The translations under genes and the position numbers were made by a program. Source: a virus. Taken from it: a DNA stretch of 64,000 nt. Below are positions 22,444-31,900 of this stretch, piece by piece. The stretch is from IMG/VR virus record IMGVR_UViG_3300033146_002242, positions 54,288 to 118,287 of that record, one strand, 5' to 3'. Position 1 is the first letter of the stretch; each line of letters starts with the position of its first letter. A model generated the notes under the pieces. The model did no database searches. It was not told where the DNA came from and saw only the letters and a program-made list of their open reading frames with translations.

Positions 22444-22743
22444 ATGGAAGTAAGAATAGCTAGTCAAGTGGCTGAATTTAATAAAAGTTTAGATGATAAA
22501 TACAGATTAAAAGAAATAATCAGAGAAATACATGATGTGTGCATATCTGATATTCATTTTCAAAATGATCAACTTCAAAAAATTATTGATGATTTAGAAA
22601 AATCAAAAGAAGCTATCAAATCAAAAAAGATTGTTTTAAATGAATCAATTAAAGCTGTTGATGAAATAAAAAAACGAAATACACAATTAGAAATTTTTAT
22701 AGATGAAACAAGGGAAAAATTATTAGAAGATTTAATGGGATAA
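22444..22743 (+). CDS. coiled-coil head-cluster protein, 99 aa
   Basis: AAGGAGAATTGAA precedes the ATG. The sequence is almost entirely helical with heptad-like Leu/Ile spacing (LQKIIDDLEKSKEAIKSKK). It follows the protease, where T4 has the gp22 scaffold, and could be part of the scaffold. No homology is visible. Confidence 0.55.
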   Translation: MEVRIASQVAEFNKSLDDKYRLKEIIREIHDVCISDIHFQNDQLQKIIDDLEKSKEAIKSKKIVLNESIKAVDEIKKRNTQLEIFIDETREKLLEDLMG

Positions 22744-22757
22744 ACGAGGATTAGATT

Positions 22758-23177
22758 ATGATAACCAAAATAACGAATATTAGTGATGTTAATTTATATG
22801 TTGTCGACCCAATAAAAGCAAAAGAGAATCTTGCAACAAATATTATTTCTTTAATGGGACCAATGGTAGATGAAACTATTAGAGAAAGAAAAGAAAATTT
22901 AAAAAAGAATAATCGTCAATTAAAAATGATAGTAAATAATATTGATGAAATGAAAGAGCAATTACAGAATTTAGTTAATAAGTACAAAAGATTAAAATTA
23001 AAAAAATCTTTATTAGAAATTATTGATAAATTAATTTCATCTGGTCTTATTTATCAGAGTACATTAACAGTCGAAGTTAAACAAATTTTGATGAATATTG
23101 ATAAATTGAAAGAAAAAGAATTAACAATATATTATAAAAAATTATCTCTTGTGTTAGATAAGGAGTCTAACACTTAA
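22758..23177 (+). CDS. coiled-coil head-cluster protein, 139 aa
   Basis: AACGAGGATTAG lies upstream. After a short N-terminal region, residues 40-139 are Lys/Glu/Leu-rich and predicted coiled coil. It resembles its upstream neighbour in composition. A scaffold role is suggested by position only. A strong terminator follows. Confidence 0.55.
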   Translation: MITKITNISDVNLYVVDPIKAKENLATNIISLMGPMVDETIRERKENLKKNNRQLKMIVNNIDEMKEQLQNLVNKYKRLKLKKSLLEIIDKLISSGLIYQSTLTVEVKQILMNIDKLKEKELTIYYKKLSLVLDKESNT

Positions 23178-23223
23178 AGATGGTATGCTTTAATATCATC
23201 TCCATTTTCTCTCCTTTCTCCTT

Positions 23224-23263
23224 ATCTCCCCCTTTTGATAGGTGTCAGTCAAAAGGGGGAGAT
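23224..23263 (+). terminator. 15-bp hairpin, probable terminator
   Basis: ATCTCCCCCTTTTGA (23224-23238) pairs perfectly with 23249-23263. The T-rich tail is weak (ATCTTTGTT). It closes the portal-protease block. Confidence 0.7.
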
Positions 23264-23358
23264 ATCTTTGTTATTGTAAAATCATATCTTTGCTATATAT
23301 ATCAATAATTGTTATGAGTATTTTATATATTATTTTATAAACAAAAAAGGGGGTTATA

Positions 23359-23679
23359 ATGGATGATAGTGAAAGATGGTATTATATAAAAAAAGGTAGA
23401 AGATATGAACGAGTTGAGATGTGGTGTGGATTTCCAACTGATGGAGTCTGGATTGTAAAAAATGCACCGGGTGTAAAATCATCTAGACTTATGTTGCAAT
23501 TAACATCTGATCCATATCATATACATGACATAATTAATAAAGCAATTACAAAAGATAAAATTGCTGAATTAGTTATAGATGTTTTTTCAAGAAAAGTAGA
23601 AAAAGCAAGATCCGTGGCAGATATAGCTGATGAAGTAGGGGAGAAAATATGGGATGCTTTGCAAGAGGAGAATAATTGA
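23359..23679 (+). CDS. hypothetical protein, 106 aa
   Basis: AAAAAAGGGGGTTATA supplies the binding site. The N-terminal half reads GVWIVKNAPGVKSSRLMLQL, a compact beta pattern I associate with small phage accessory proteins. The C-terminal half is helical (SVADIADEVGEKIWDAL). Its stop overlaps the Thg1-like start (TGATG), so the two are coupled. Confidence 0.6.
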   Translation: MDDSERWYYIKKGRRYERVEMWCGFPTDGVWIVKNAPGVKSSRLMLQLTSDPYHIHDIINKAITKDKIAELVIDVFSRKVEKARSVADIADEVGEKIWDALQEENN

Positions 23680-24413
23680 TGACAAGTTTGGGAGATAGAA
23701 TGAAAGGGTATGAGAAAACTTTTTCTCATAAATTAATGAAACGAAACCCAATTATTATTAGATTAGATGGTAAAGCGTTTCATACTTTTACAAATTATTT
23801 AAAAAAGCCATTTGATTATCGTTTTATTATCAGAATGATAATGGCTGCAAAAAACACATGTAATCAAATACAAGGGTTTAAATGTGCTTATGTACAAAGT
23901 GATGAAATTTCTATATTGTGTACTGATTATGATAAATTAGAAACAGAAGGATGGTTTGATTACAAAATTCAAAAAATAGCTTCTATTTCAGCTGCATTTA
24001 TGTCGGTTGAATTTATAAATAATGATTTTATAAGAAATGTTATACAAAAATACCATATTAATAATTTACCTGTTTTTGATTCAAGAGTATTTTCAATCCC
24101 AAAAGATGAAGTTGTTAATTATTTTTTATGGAGATCTAGAGATTGGAAAAGAAATAGTATTCAAATGTATGCAAGAAAATTTTTTTCACATAAGGAATTG
24201 CAAAAAAAGAAACAGGAGGATATACATGAGATGTTACATAAAATAGGAAAAAATTGGACAACTGATTTATCAAATACTATTAAAAATGGAACATTTTTTA
24301 AAAAATATGATAACATAGAAGAAAATCAAACATATCGTTCTAAATATTATACTTCTAATATAGTTATGCCAACATATGAGTCAATATCTATTTTTATGGA
24401 AGGTTTGTTTTAA
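23679..24413 (+). CDS. Thg1-like 3'-5' polymerase, 244 aa
   Basis: The ATG at 23679 is used; GAGGAG lies upstream, and the start overlaps the previous stop. The Thg1 fold motifs are present: IRLDGKAFHTFTN (about 26-38, first metal Asp), YVQSDEISIL (about 70-79, second acidic pair) and NYFLWRSRDWKRNSIQ (about 147). Thg1-like proteins add nucleotides to the 5' end of tRNA, for tRNA-His G-1 or 5'-end repair. With nine tRNAs in the window and a tRNA-Arg 230 bases downstream, tRNA repair is the likely role. Confidence 0.85.
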   Translation: MTSLGDRMKGYEKTFSHKLMKRNPIIIRLDGKAFHTFTNYLKKPFDYRFIIRMIMAAKNTCNQIQGFKCAYVQSDEISILCTDYDKLETEGWFDYKIQKIASISAAFMSVEFINNDFIRNVIQKYHINNLPVFDSRVFSIPKDEVVNYFLWRSRDWKRNSIQMYARKFFSHKELQKKKQEDIHEMLHKIGKNWTTDLSNTIKNGTFFKKYDNIEENQTYRSKYYTSNIVMPTYESISIFMEGLF

Positions 24414-24434
24414 ATAAAAAGAAGAAAATATAAA

Positions 24435-24623
24435 ATGGATAAAAATTTTGATACATCAAAATTGGGGTTTATTAAATGTTTATTTAAACCTGATTATACT
24501 ACATGTGATAAATGTAATAAATCTCATAAACAATTATATTATAGAAGAATATCATTTGAAGATGGTGAATATTACTGTTATGATTGTATATTAAAAGAAA
24601 AAGAATTATGTGAATTTGAATGA
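24435..24623 (+). CDS. hypothetical zinc-ribbon-like protein, 62 aa
   Basis: A possible binding site (AAGAAG) precedes the ATG. CDKCNKSH and, 20 residues later, CYDC form a likely zinc site, much as in the 78-aa protein at 8047. Co-located with Thg1 and tRNA-Arg. Function unknown. Confidence 0.6.
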   Translation: MDKNFDTSKLGFIKCLFKPDYTTCDKCNKSHKQLYYRRISFEDGEYYCYDCILKEKELCEFE

Positions 24624-24642
24624 AAAGTAGGTAAATAGGTAT

Positions 24643-24719
<77 letters not shown>

Positions 24720-24815
24720 TAAATAAAAAGGTATTTGTTATATATAAAAATGAAGAAATTGTACATAAAAAATTGTATTATTTTAATAACCGAAAAATAT
24801 ATAGGAGATTCCTAA

Positions 24816-25025
24816 ATGTTTAACTCAACACCATATATATTTTCAAGTTTGAAAGCAACTGATTTTATTTGTAAAGGATATTCAATTGAAACGGGAAAAA
24901 AATGGGTCCCTGTTGTAAAAACATTGACTGATGATAATGGTATGAAAAAAATATATCGCCCTTGTTGTGTAGATGATCTGGACGAAGCTTCAAAAGATTT
25001 TCAATACCATCAAGTAAATTTATAA
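24816..25025 (+). CDS. hypothetical protein, 69 aa
   Basis: TAGGAGATTCCTAA precedes the ATG. The sequence contains WVPVVKTL, IYRPCCVDDLDEA and few other features. No family is recognised. Two long hairpins follow it. Confidence 0.6.
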   Translation: MFNSTPYIFSSLKATDFICKGYSIETGKKWVPVVKTLTDDNGMKKIYRPCCVDDLDEASKDFQYHQVNL

Positions 25026-25033
25026 TAACAAAA

Positions 25034-25080
25034 ACATGCCAAAACACCTTATATATATTATATAAGGTGTTTTGGCATGT
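25034..25080 (+). terminator. 22-bp perfect hairpin
   Basis: Bases 25034-25055 pair perfectly with 25059-25080 with only three loop bases. It could act in both directions. It stands between the small-gene block and the capsid gene. Confidence 0.6.
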
Positions 25081-25103
25081 AGATGAACTATATTATTTTT
25101 TTT

Positions 25104-25138
25104 ATTTATTATTTAAGATCACATCTTAAATAATAAAT
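25104..25138 (+). other. second perfect hairpin upstream of the capsid gene
   Basis: ATTTATTATTTAAGAT (25104-25119) pairs with 25123-25138 around CAC. It lies 23 bases after the first hairpin. The following 130 bases up to 25269 are AT-rich and must hold the capsid leader and promoter. The pair may insulate or stabilise the capsid transcript. Confidence 0.45.
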
Positions 25139-25269
25139 GTACTTTGTATATAATAATTTTTATATAACTTCATTTTTTATTTTTTCTGGGAACATAAAAT
25201 TGAATAGAAATATTGAGTGTAGAAAAGTTCTACTTTTATTTAATTTTATATGTTTTTGGAGGAAATAAA

Positions 25270-26724
25270 ATGATGAAACATATCTTAACAGAAGCATATA
25301 AGACCACTCGTAAGTTAACGGGTATCGATCCATCGAAGCCTGGTAACATCAAGCAGGTCTTATATAATGATGATGCCTTCAATATTTTCGTTGAAGGTTT
25401 ATCAGAAAGTATTGAAAACGTGAATCAGAAGGAAGGTTTTAAAACTCTGTGTGAAAACACTCGTATTAACCTTCTGGAAAATTCAATGTTCCAAATTAAC
25501 CCTTATGAATCACTGACTCTTCCAGTTCTTCGTGTTTTTTATCCGAAACTCGTAGCCAAAGAAGCTGTTACTGTTTCACCTATTGATAAGCCAGAGTGCA
25601 TTAAGCCATATCTGACTGCTACATTTGAAAAACACGGTTCTGCTACTAAATATGCTGCTCCGTCTATCACCGAAGATATTTCAAATGGTCCCGGTCTTTC
25701 AACACCTACTTCTGCTAATATTCCTGTTCCGCAGCAAAGTTTTGATTTACTGGCTCTTCTGTCATTAACTTCTGATGAAGTTCATGTCGAAAGAGATTTT
25801 ACTATTGTTGCTGTGCATGATGGTAGTGGTAATGTTGTTAATGTTAATGTTGAACCCGCTGTTGAAGGTCACTTTTCATTTTCAGTTACCGTTAATGGTG
25901 CTGATGATGTTATTTCTGGTCATGTGGACTATCTGAATGGTACTGTCACCGTTGCTTCTGCTACTGGTGTTGTTACTGCTGTCGATGCTGATTTTACATG
26001 TTCACTGGAAGAAAATATGGTCAATCCAAAAGTCAACTTAAAAGTTGATAAGGTTCGTCTGTATGCCAAAGACCGTGAAATCTCGGCCAATTGGTCAATC
26101 CATATGGAACAGGATATGAAAGCTTTATTCGATCTTTCGATGCAAGCTGAGATTGTTTCTGTTCTTGGTCAGCAGATTGCCCTTGATATTGACCGTGAAA
26201 TTATCACATCTCTGATTACTGCTAACTCAAGTCTGAACCCTGCTTCCCATACCCGGACATTCAATAGAACTGCACCGGCTTCTTTCACATGGGGTCAGAA
26301 AGCTTGGCATGAAAACATTCTTGTTGATATGAACTTACTGTCAGCTCAGGTTTACACTGATACCAACATTGACCAAGCTAATACTGTTTTAGCTAATCCG
26401 GTTGATGTTGCCATTCTTGAAGATATCAATACTTTCCGCTATTCTGGTACTTCGAGTGAAAATGGTGAACTTGGTTTCCGTGAAGCTACTGTCAATGGTG
26501 GAAAATGGAAAGTTCTGACTAGTTCAGTTGTTCCTGCTGGTGAAATGGTTATGGTTTATAAGCCTGTCGAAGAGATTAAATGTATTTATCTCTACTGTCC
26601 ATATGTGCCAGTTGTTCTTAGCCCCTATCCTCTGGGTGCAACTCCTTCACTGACCATTCTTAGCCGTAATGCTAATGCAATGGTTAGAAGTGCTGGTATT
26701 GCCTCACTCAAGATTGGACCCTAG
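25270..26724 (+). CDS. major capsid protein, T4 gp23-like, 484 aa
   Basis: The start at 25270 follows TTGGAGGAAATAAA; an upstream in-frame ATG at 25213 lacks a binding site. The gene order portal-protease-capsid and the sequence pattern (LLENSMFQINPYESLTLPVL near 75-94, ending in SIASLKIG-like residues) fit the HK97-fold gp23 group. The N terminus MMKHILTE|AYK has the cleavable (L/I)xE motif. Codon use differs sharply from that of its neighbours, with many C- and G-ending codons (CTG, GGT, AAC), as expected for the most highly expressed gene. A strong intrinsic terminator follows. Confidence 0.85.
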   Translation: MMKHILTEAYKTTRKLTGIDPSKPGNIKQVLYNDDAFNIFVEGLSESIENVNQKEGFKTLCENTRINLLENSMFQINPYESLTLPVLRVFYPKLVAKEAVTVSPIDKPECIKPYLTATFEKHGSATKYAAPSITEDISNGPGLSTPTSANIPVPQQSFDLLALLSLTSDEVHVERDFTIVAVHDGSGNVVNVNVEPAVEGHFSFSVTVNGADDVISGHVDYLNGTVTVASATGVVTAVDADFTCSLEENMVNPKVNLKVDKVRLYAKDREISANWSIHMEQDMKALFDLSMQAEIVSVLGQQIALDIDREIITSLITANSSLNPASHTRTFNRTAPASFTWGQKAWHENILVDMNLLSAQVYTDTNIDQANTVLANPVDVAILEDINTFRYSGTSSENGELGFREATVNGGKWKVLTSSVVPAGEMVMVYKPVEEIKCIYLYCPYVPVVLSPYPLGATPSLTILSRNANAMVRSAGIASLKIGP

Positions 26725-26772
26725 TATTTAATTAAGCCTCCCCACAATCCTCCTTGTTTGGTTGGTGGTTGA

Positions 26773-26816
26773 GCCCCTCATTCCCTATTAGCCGGGGAAT
26801 GAGGGGCGCTTTTTTC
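26773..26816 (+). terminator. strong intrinsic terminator after the capsid gene
   Basis: GCCCCTCATTCCC (26773-26785) pairs with 26795-26807, followed by GC and a run of T. The GC-rich stem is the strongest in the window and fits high transcription of the capsid gene. Confidence 0.92.
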
Positions 26817-26820
26817 GTCC

Positions 26821-26863
26821 AAAAAAAAAGAAAAATGATAGCGGTTTTATTATCCGCTATCAT
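26821..26863 (-). terminator. terminator of the minus-strand gene
   Basis: ATGATAGCGG/CCGCTATCAT (26835-26844/26854-26863) with an A-run at 26821-26834. Read on the minus strand this is a stem followed by a T-run, just after the stop of the minus-strand gene. Confidence 0.8.
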
Positions 26864-26871
26864 GTTTAATT

Positions 26872-27084
26872 TTAGTAGATGATATAGGGAGTAGCTCCCA
26901 ATACCTTAACACAATAGAAGTTGATTAATTTCACTGCCCAAATGGCAATGTCCCATGACCATATTGGAAGATCTGGGATATGATTGTACAATACCCCCAC
27001 ACTTTTGATTAACATTACATCCCATACCATCGATGCAATGATAATCAAAAGACCACTTTTCCACCCTAAGTTATGTCCTTTCAT
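26872..27084 (-). CDS. minus-strand small membrane protein, 70 aa
   Basis: Read on the minus strand, AAAAGGAGGTGTC precedes the ATG, a near-perfect ribosome binding site, and its own terminator lies downstream. Residues 10-28 (LLIIIASMVWDVMLIKSVG) and 42-60 look like membrane segments. It is the only convincing minus-strand gene in 64 kb. Its position behind the capsid terminator and independent signals are those of an inserted moron-type gene. Function unknown. Confidence 0.75.
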   Translation of the reverse strand: MKGHNLGWKSGLLIIIASMVWDVMLIKSVGVLYNHIPDLPIWSWDIAIWAVKLINFYCVKVLGATPYIIY

Positions 27085-27224
27085 GACACCTCCTTTTAAG
27101 GGTTTAAAATGTAGTCTTCTCTATAAATCAATATATATAGTTTTATGTGATATTTTAAAAAATAAAACGAGTTATATATATTTATTTGCAGTAAACAAGT
27201 TTAATTTTTAGTTAAGGAGGATAT

Positions 27225-27521
27225 ATGGAAACCAGAATAAAAAGAAGAAGCAGGTTTGAATATAGGCGGTGGTCGGGAGGGAAGAATCCTGAAATTCTTT
27301 CCGATGATTTGTTAGCTTGTCCACATTTGGCAGCTCAAAAAGGGTGGCTGGATAATGAAAAAGTTGATCGGAGGAATCATCTTTTTCTGGATGTTTATCA
27401 ATTGATTGTTAAGGCTGGTATGCTGGATCATGAAAATGGTCCGTGTAGTGGCAACATCCAGTCGTTGGATCTTATTTGGACTCTGTTCACCAATATGAGG
27501 TTTAACCCGAATAGTAAGTAA
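27225..27521 (+). CDS. hypothetical protein, 98 aa
   Basis: AAGGAGGATAT precedes the ATG. The N terminus is basic (RIKRRSRFEYRRW) and the rest soluble, with one Cys near each end. The GC content is higher than in the phage core, like its downstream neighbour. No family is recognised. Two hairpins (27524-27541 and 27552-27571) lie in the gap that follows. Confidence 0.65.
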   Translation: METRIKRRSRFEYRRWSGGKNPEILSDDLLACPHLAAQKGWLDNEKVDRRNHLFLDVYQLIVKAGMLDHENGPCSGNIQSLDLIWTLFTNMRFNPNSK

Positions 27522-27654
27522 TAACCGCACACCAACGCGGTATAAAAGAGGTCGCAGAACTAAAACTGCGAAAACAAATTTAGATTTCCGAAAAAGGGTT
27601 AGGAAATAAAAGAAATACCCTATATAACTCTTTCTTAATAGAAGGAGCATTATT

Positions 27655-28338
27655 ATGGCCGATATAATTAATGAAAAGAACCAAAAACAAGAGTACAACA
27701 AAGAAGATTTCCCTGTTTTCTTTAAAGGGGCATCTTCCTACGTATTTCCTGCTATTGGTGGTGGTATTGAAGAAATTGCCACCATCACAGAAGTATGGAG
27801 AGGGGCTGATTATGAGGCCAAGAAAGCGATGGCCGAAACATGGGAAAATGTATTTAAATGGGCTGCAGAAATTGCAGCCAAACATAATCTGGTATTTGGG
27901 CGGTTGTTTGGAAAACCGTCTGAAGATGATTTTGTATGTGAAACCTGTCACGGGACAGGGTTTTATCTCAGGTGGGAAATTGCACCACCTGCTGAAAGGG
28001 AATGCCCCGAATGCCGAGGCACCGGGTATCAAATTTCTCGGTGCAATAGATGTGGTGGCACGGGGGACAATGGCGAATGTCCCACCTGCCGTGGTACTGG
28101 TTTTTTCATTTATTGGAAGAGGCCATGTAAAGTGTGTGGCATTGTATCCCCGTCTGGTAACAGAATTCGAGGAATTGGTAAAATTTATATCCCTCAACGA
28201 AGGGTGAAATTTATTACAACCTGTTCAAAGTGTGGGGGATGGGGGTCCCGCCACATCACTAAAAATCCGTTTATGTCAGAGGGTGTGTTGACAGCACGCC
28301 CCCGCATTAAAACGGAAATGGAAACGGAAACGGATTAA
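27655..28338 (+). CDS. DnaJ-type CxxCxGxG zinc-repeat protein, 227 aa
   Basis: AGAAGGAGCATTATT precedes the ATG. From about residue 95 the protein carries CETCHGTG, CPECRGTG, CNRCGGTG and CPTCRGTG, then a CKVC and a CSKCGGWG, as in the DnaJ central zinc domain. No J domain (HPD) and no DnaJ C-terminal domain is present. The N-terminal 90 residues are helical and unassigned. Such domains bind unfolded protein; a chaperone role for the nearby capsid is possible but unproven. The GC content is well above that of its neighbours. Confidence 0.75.
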   Translation: MADIINEKNQKQEYNKEDFPVFFKGASSYVFPAIGGGIEEIATITEVWRGADYEAKKAMAETWENVFKWAAEIAAKHNLVFGRLFGKPSEDDFVCETCHGTGFYLRWEIAPPAERECPECRGTGYQISRCNRCGGTGDNGECPTCRGTGFFIYWKRPCKVCGIVSPSGNRIRGIGKIYIPQRRVKFITTCSKCGGWGSRHITKNPFMSEGVLTARPRIKTEMETETD

Positions 28339-28345
28339 AACTTTA

Positions 28346-28386
28346 AAATGAAGGGAGAATATATTTATTATATTCTCCCTTCATTT
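28346..28386 (+). terminator. 18-bp hairpin, terminator
   Basis: Bases 28346-28363 pair with 28369-28386 over a 5-base loop, followed by ATTTTTC. It lies eight bases after the zinc-repeat gene. Confidence 0.8.
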
Positions 28387-28406
28387 ATTTTTCATGGAGG
28401 GTACAT

Positions 28407-28835
28407 ATGAAAAGTACCATTGAGTATATTCACCATACAGGATCGAGGGATGATATGTTGTATATCAAGAAATATATCGCCAATTATATTGATGATATTG
28501 ATGAGGCGCTATATTTCGCGGTATATAAATGGTATCAGATATCGAACAAATTAACGTTGAAAAAAATCCAATGGTTAGTGGGAAATAAAAATATAGATCT
28601 GAAATATGTCAAAAATAGATTTAAAATGTTTGGCATATTTGAGCATTTTGATGGGGAGGTTCTTTTCCTTAAATCTTGGAAAAAAAACGGGAAGCCGATC
28701 ATCCCTAGGAATTTTATCAGGGATATTAACCATATTCGATCCATGTACAATCATGGGTTCGAAAAATTTAAATTAACCAATGCCATTACTCTAGTGGATA
28801 AACTGAAAAATGCTCCTATGCTATTTGTGGCATAA
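28407..28835 (+). CDS. hypothetical protein, 142 aa
   Basis: ATGGAGGGTACAT precedes the ATG. The protein is basic, aromatic and helical and might form a winged-helix-type fold (LTLKKIQWLVGNKNIDLKYV), but this is only a pattern impression. It stands alone between two terminators. Confidence 0.6.
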   Translation: MKSTIEYIHHTGSRDDMLYIKKYIANYIDDIDEALYFAVYKWYQISNKLTLKKIQWLVGNKNIDLKYVKNRFKMFGIFEHFDGEVLFLKSWKKNGKPIIPRNFIRDINHIRSMYNHGFEKFKLTNAITLVDKLKNAPMLFVA

Positions 28836-28849
28836 GGGCATTTAAATTA

Positions 28850-28884
28850 GTGGGGTTGGAATCAAATCAACCCCACTTTTTTTT
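28850..28884 (+). terminator. intrinsic terminator
   Basis: GTGGGGTTG (28850-28858) pairs with CAACCCCAC (28868-28876), followed by eight T. It isolates the replication gene block that begins at 28951. Confidence 0.92.
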
Positions 28885-28950
28885 AAAGATGAATTTCTTT
28901 TTTTTTCCAACATAGAAATACCATAAATATATTAATCATAGGAGGGTTGT

Positions 28951-31900
28951 ATGAATATTAAGAAATCTCAAGGTAATTGTACTGAATGTGTGTTAACTAA
29001 ATACGAATCTTTATTTCCAAATACAAATTCTAAAAAGAATATTACAAAAGTTGATATTTTATTTGTAATAGATTCGTTTTCAAAAAAAGATTTAAAAAAT
29101 AATAAAATTTTATCAGAACAAGATAATAAAGAATTTTATGAAATTTTTGAAAAATATGGATTGAAGAAATTAAAATATATGATAACTTCATTATCATATT
29201 GTGATTGTAATCATATTGAAGATGAAGAACAATTGGATAAAGTATTTGAATGTTGTAAAGAAAATTTATATCACATGATTGATATTGTCAAACCTAAATT
29301 AATTGTTGCAATGGGTTATAATGTTTGTAAATATTTAAAAATAACAAAACCATCTTTAAATAATATTAATTTATTAAGAGGTAAATTTTTTGAATATAAT
29401 AAATCTAATGTTTTAGCTACAATATCTCATAAAAGTTTGAAAGAAAATAAAAACTATGTTAAATTATTAGATAATGATTTTTATAAAATTGCTGAATATT
29501 TTAATTTAACAAATAATATTCATAAGAAAAATAATACTGGTGCTGATATTAAATTTGTAGGAAAAGGTTTACAGTTTTATAATATTCCTGAAAAATATTA
29601 TACTGAACAATATAGATTAGTTGATATTCAATTTTTATATAAAACATCTGAGGTATTATATATTTTTAGAGATAAAAATAATAATAAAGAATACTATAAA
29701 CATAATGATGATTACTATTTTTATAAATCTTCTAATTCAATTGATAAAAAGATAATCGAACAAGATAACGCTTCTGCTTTTATTACTTCTTGGAAGAATA
29801 GATATGATATTGAACCAGACACAACATATGAAGCTGATGTTCGATTACCTATCAAACACGCGATTGATTATGGTATTAAAAATAAAGAAGATTGTTTTGT
29901 TGATTATTTAAATAATTGGTTTTTTGATATTGAATTAGATATGAAAAATACAGAAGCTTTTCCTTCTATTGAGGATGCTAAATTTCCAATCAATATGATT
30001 TCAGTATCTTTTAATGGAAATAATATTATTTACATATTAGATAATAAAACCAAGCCAATAGAAAAAGATGATAAAAATTATGAATATAAAATTTTTGATA
30101 AAGAAATTCCCTTATTAAAAGAATTTATTAATGACTTCAAAAATGCAGATCCTGATACAATTTCAGGTTGGAATACAAATACATTTGACTTACCATATTT
30201 GTATTTTAGATTAAAAAGATTAAATATTGAACCAAGTACATTATCAAAATTTGGTGTATTTGATGTGGATATGCAATGGGGGAGGGTGACTATTGCAGGG
30301 GTAGCTTGTGTTGACCAATTAGAAATTTATAAATTATTTGAATTTGGTAAAAAACCAAGTTATAAATTAGATAGTATTGCGAATTATGAATTGGGAGTTA
30401 AAAAAATTGAATTAGGAGAATCTATTAGTACAATCTATAATACAGATATTAATAAACTTATTCGATACAATATTCGTGATACAGATTTATTGGTTCAATT
30501 AGAAGATAAAATTGGACAAATTAATTTAGTTCACGAAATTAGAAAAGTTTGTTCATCAACAATTTCTGCTATCATGTCAACTTTTGGGCAAGTTGATCCT
30601 TTGATGATTTCTTTTATGAAGAAAAAAGGTTTTGTTGTTAAAAATGCAATTAGAACTGGAAAAGAAAAATTAGTAGGTGCGTTTGTCAAGGAACCAAATC
30701 CGGGTATATATAAATGGTTTGTTGATTTTGATTTCACTTCACTTTATCCAAGTATAATTCGGACATATAATATTGGGGTTAATACATTTGTTTTTAGATT
30801 TATAGATCCACATTTAGGATATGATATAACTTATAATCCAGATAATTTACCAGATGAAATTCCTATTATTTTTGATCCTAACTATAAAGCAAAAGAAACA
30901 ATTGTAAAGAAAGAAAAATTATTAGAACGCATTAAAGAAATGAATTTGGTGTGGACAATTAATGGTTGTTTTTATTTAAATCACAAAGATGAGATATCTG
31001 AACTAAGTGAAATTTTGGATTATTTAATGTCATCAAGAAAAGTATATAAAGATAAGAAATTTGAGGCAAAGGTAAATAAAGATGATTTAATGACTCGTGT
31101 ATATGATACACGGCAATTAGTATATAAAGTTTTAGCTAATAGTTTTTATGGTGTTATTGCAAATGAAAATTTTAGATTTTTTAATATTCATTCTGCTGGC
31201 GCTATTACTGCATCTGGTCAAGAAGCGATTAAAACTTGTGTTATAAATGCACATAATAAAATAGAATCAATGTATGAAGAATCTGATTTTATTCAACCGA
31301 ATATTTTATCTAAAAAAGAAATGTATAGTGATACTTTAGATAAATCAAGAAATACTGATAATGTTATTACAAGTGACACAGATTCTATTTTTTGTTGTTT
31401 TGAAAAATTTGAAAAAACTTCAATGGAAGATATTAGAAAATATTGTGATGAAATACAAACTTTTTTAAATACAGAAGTGATTATAGAATTGTTAAAAAAA
31501 CATAATCATTTTAATAATGAATTCAATTTTCTTAATATGAAAAATGAATTGATTTGTAAAAAAGGTTTATTTGTTTCAAAGAAACATTATGTTATTCATG
31601 TTATTGAACAAGAAGGTAAAAAAGTTGATGATATTGTACATGTGGGAATTGACACCAAACGGTCTGATATTTCTGAAAAAACAAAAGAATTTTTAAATGA
31701 GTTGATTAATATTATTTTTGATGATGATAATATCACAATTAAAAAATTAGTTAATCATATTAAAATGAAAGAAATCGAATTTATTGAATTGTTGAAAAAA
31801 GGTGATAAAACATTAGCTAAGTCAGTTTCATTTACTAAAGATATATCTAAATATAAACGTACAATTCCACAACATATAAATGCTATGTTAAATTGGAATA

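Noticed and set aside
24037-24246. Alternate-frame ORF inside the Thg1-like gene
   Set aside because: It lies wholly inside a gene with clear family motifs and has no supporting start signal.
25213-25269. Longer N terminus for the capsid protein from the ATG at 25213
   Set aside because: The upstream ATG lacks a binding site and encodes an unrelated hydrophobic stretch; TTGGAGGAAATAAA fits 25270, and the resulting N terminus matches the shared cleavable peptide.
27580-28197. Long minus-strand frame opposite the zinc-repeat gene
   Set aside because: It is a shadow of the GC-richer plus-strand gene, lacks a ribosome binding site and gives Phe/Pro-rich, low-quality protein.
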